Below, one piece after another: positions 63,891 through 64,000 of a DNA stretch of 64,000 bases. Position numbers and translations under genes: made by a program. The notes beneath the pieces were generated by a model that saw nothing but the letters and a program-made list of their open reading frames with translations, did not search any database and had not been told where the DNA came from. The DNA comes from CAYONZ01 sp964405465 (GTDB taxonomy: Bacteria > Bdellovibrionota > Bdellovibrionia > Bdellovibrionales > JAMPXM01), in assembly GCA_964405465.1 (NCBI GenBank), contig CAYONZ010000004.1, forward strand, positions 49,645 to 113,644, given 5' to 3'. Each line of letters opens with the position of its first letter. The stretch's first letter is position 1.

Positions 63891-63975
63891 GCGCGGGTGG
63901 TGGAATTGGTAGACACGCATGTTTGAGGGGCATGTGCTTAACCGCGTGGGGGTTCAAGGCCCCCCCCGCGCACCA
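63891..63975 (+). tRNA. tRNA-Leu(GAG)
   Basis: 85 bases with the CCA end encoded. Acceptor stem GCGCGGG/CCCGCGC; D-arm with AATTGGTAGA; anticodon stem CATGT/GCATG around loop TTGAGGG, giving anticodon GAG; a 13-base variable arm typical of class II tRNAs; T-arm GGGGG-TTCAAGG-CCCCC; then ACCA. It closely follows the plan of known bacterial tRNA-Leu(GAG). Confidence 0.95.
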
Positions 63976-64000
63976 ATCGTAACAGTGGTCGAACCCCCAC

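Overview
The window looks like a draft-assembly contig from a predatory or near-predatory deltaproteobacterium-type organism, most likely in the Bdellovibrionales (Bdellovibrionota). That placement is an inference from gene content and order: tilS-ftsH-cdaA-ybbR-glmM-nnr-tsaE on one strand, many small secreted or lipid-anchored proteins, moderate GC, and close packing with frequent 4-base (ATGA) overlaps. A 10-base N run inside a dehydrogenase gene shows that the contig is scaffolded. There are no phage genes, CRISPR arrays or transposase genes. One tRNA lies at the right edge.

Layout. 1-1529: end of a histidine kinase and its OmpR-type regulator. 1591-6350: heme cluster hemE-hemN-hemY-hemH. 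6352-12736: two secreted DUF4360-type proteins on the minus strand, then a lipoprotein FKBP isomerase, a one-helix membrane protein, an RDD/helical-repeat membrane protein and a rhomboid protease. 12841-12997: first copy of a 157-bp fold-back element. 12944-17243 (minus): a lipoprotein alpha/beta hydrolase with an EF-hand loop, and bifunctional PutA. 17660-21390: periplasmic binding protein, hybrid histidine kinase and acetyltransferase. 21434-24552: FAH-family hydrolase, SixA-like phosphatase, Hsp33, and NAD-type isocitrate dehydrogenase interrupted by the gap. 25063-27134: PhoB-type regulator, a 770-bp non-coding stretch rich in inverted repeats, and a matrixin-like lipoprotein protease. 27339-33290: accessory region with small proteins, a coiled-coil/Hsp20 fusion, an internally duplicated protein and two lipoproteins. 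33292-39647: mutS2, lnt, a zinc-ribbon membrane protein and a subtilisin. 39943-40461: a six-repeat cysteine/tryptophan secreted protein.

From 40443 to 59421 lies a core housekeeping block on the plus strand: tilS, ftsH, cdaA, ybbR, glmM, nnr and tsaE; then, past the second fold-back element and a minus-strand MshEN/GAF-like gene, a cysteine desulfurase, mnmA, mtaB, rnc, era, der and an SNF-family transporter. These genes link tRNA modification (lysidine, t6A, s2U, ms2t6A), c-di-AMP synthesis next to peptidoglycan-precursor synthesis, and ribosome assembly. 59452-63975 holds an unknown exported protein, a lytic transglycosylase lipoprotein, a 51-residue helical protein and tRNA-Leu(GAG).

The least ordinary items are the two 157-bp hairpin elements, each of which supplies the stop codon of a neighbouring gene; an in-frame 15-bp minisatellite in nnr; a possible structured RNA around 26003-26070; the coiled-coil/Hsp20 fusion; and the C-x4-C-x3-G-W repeat protein. 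I found no clear undescribed multi-gene system. The candidates are single genes or elements.
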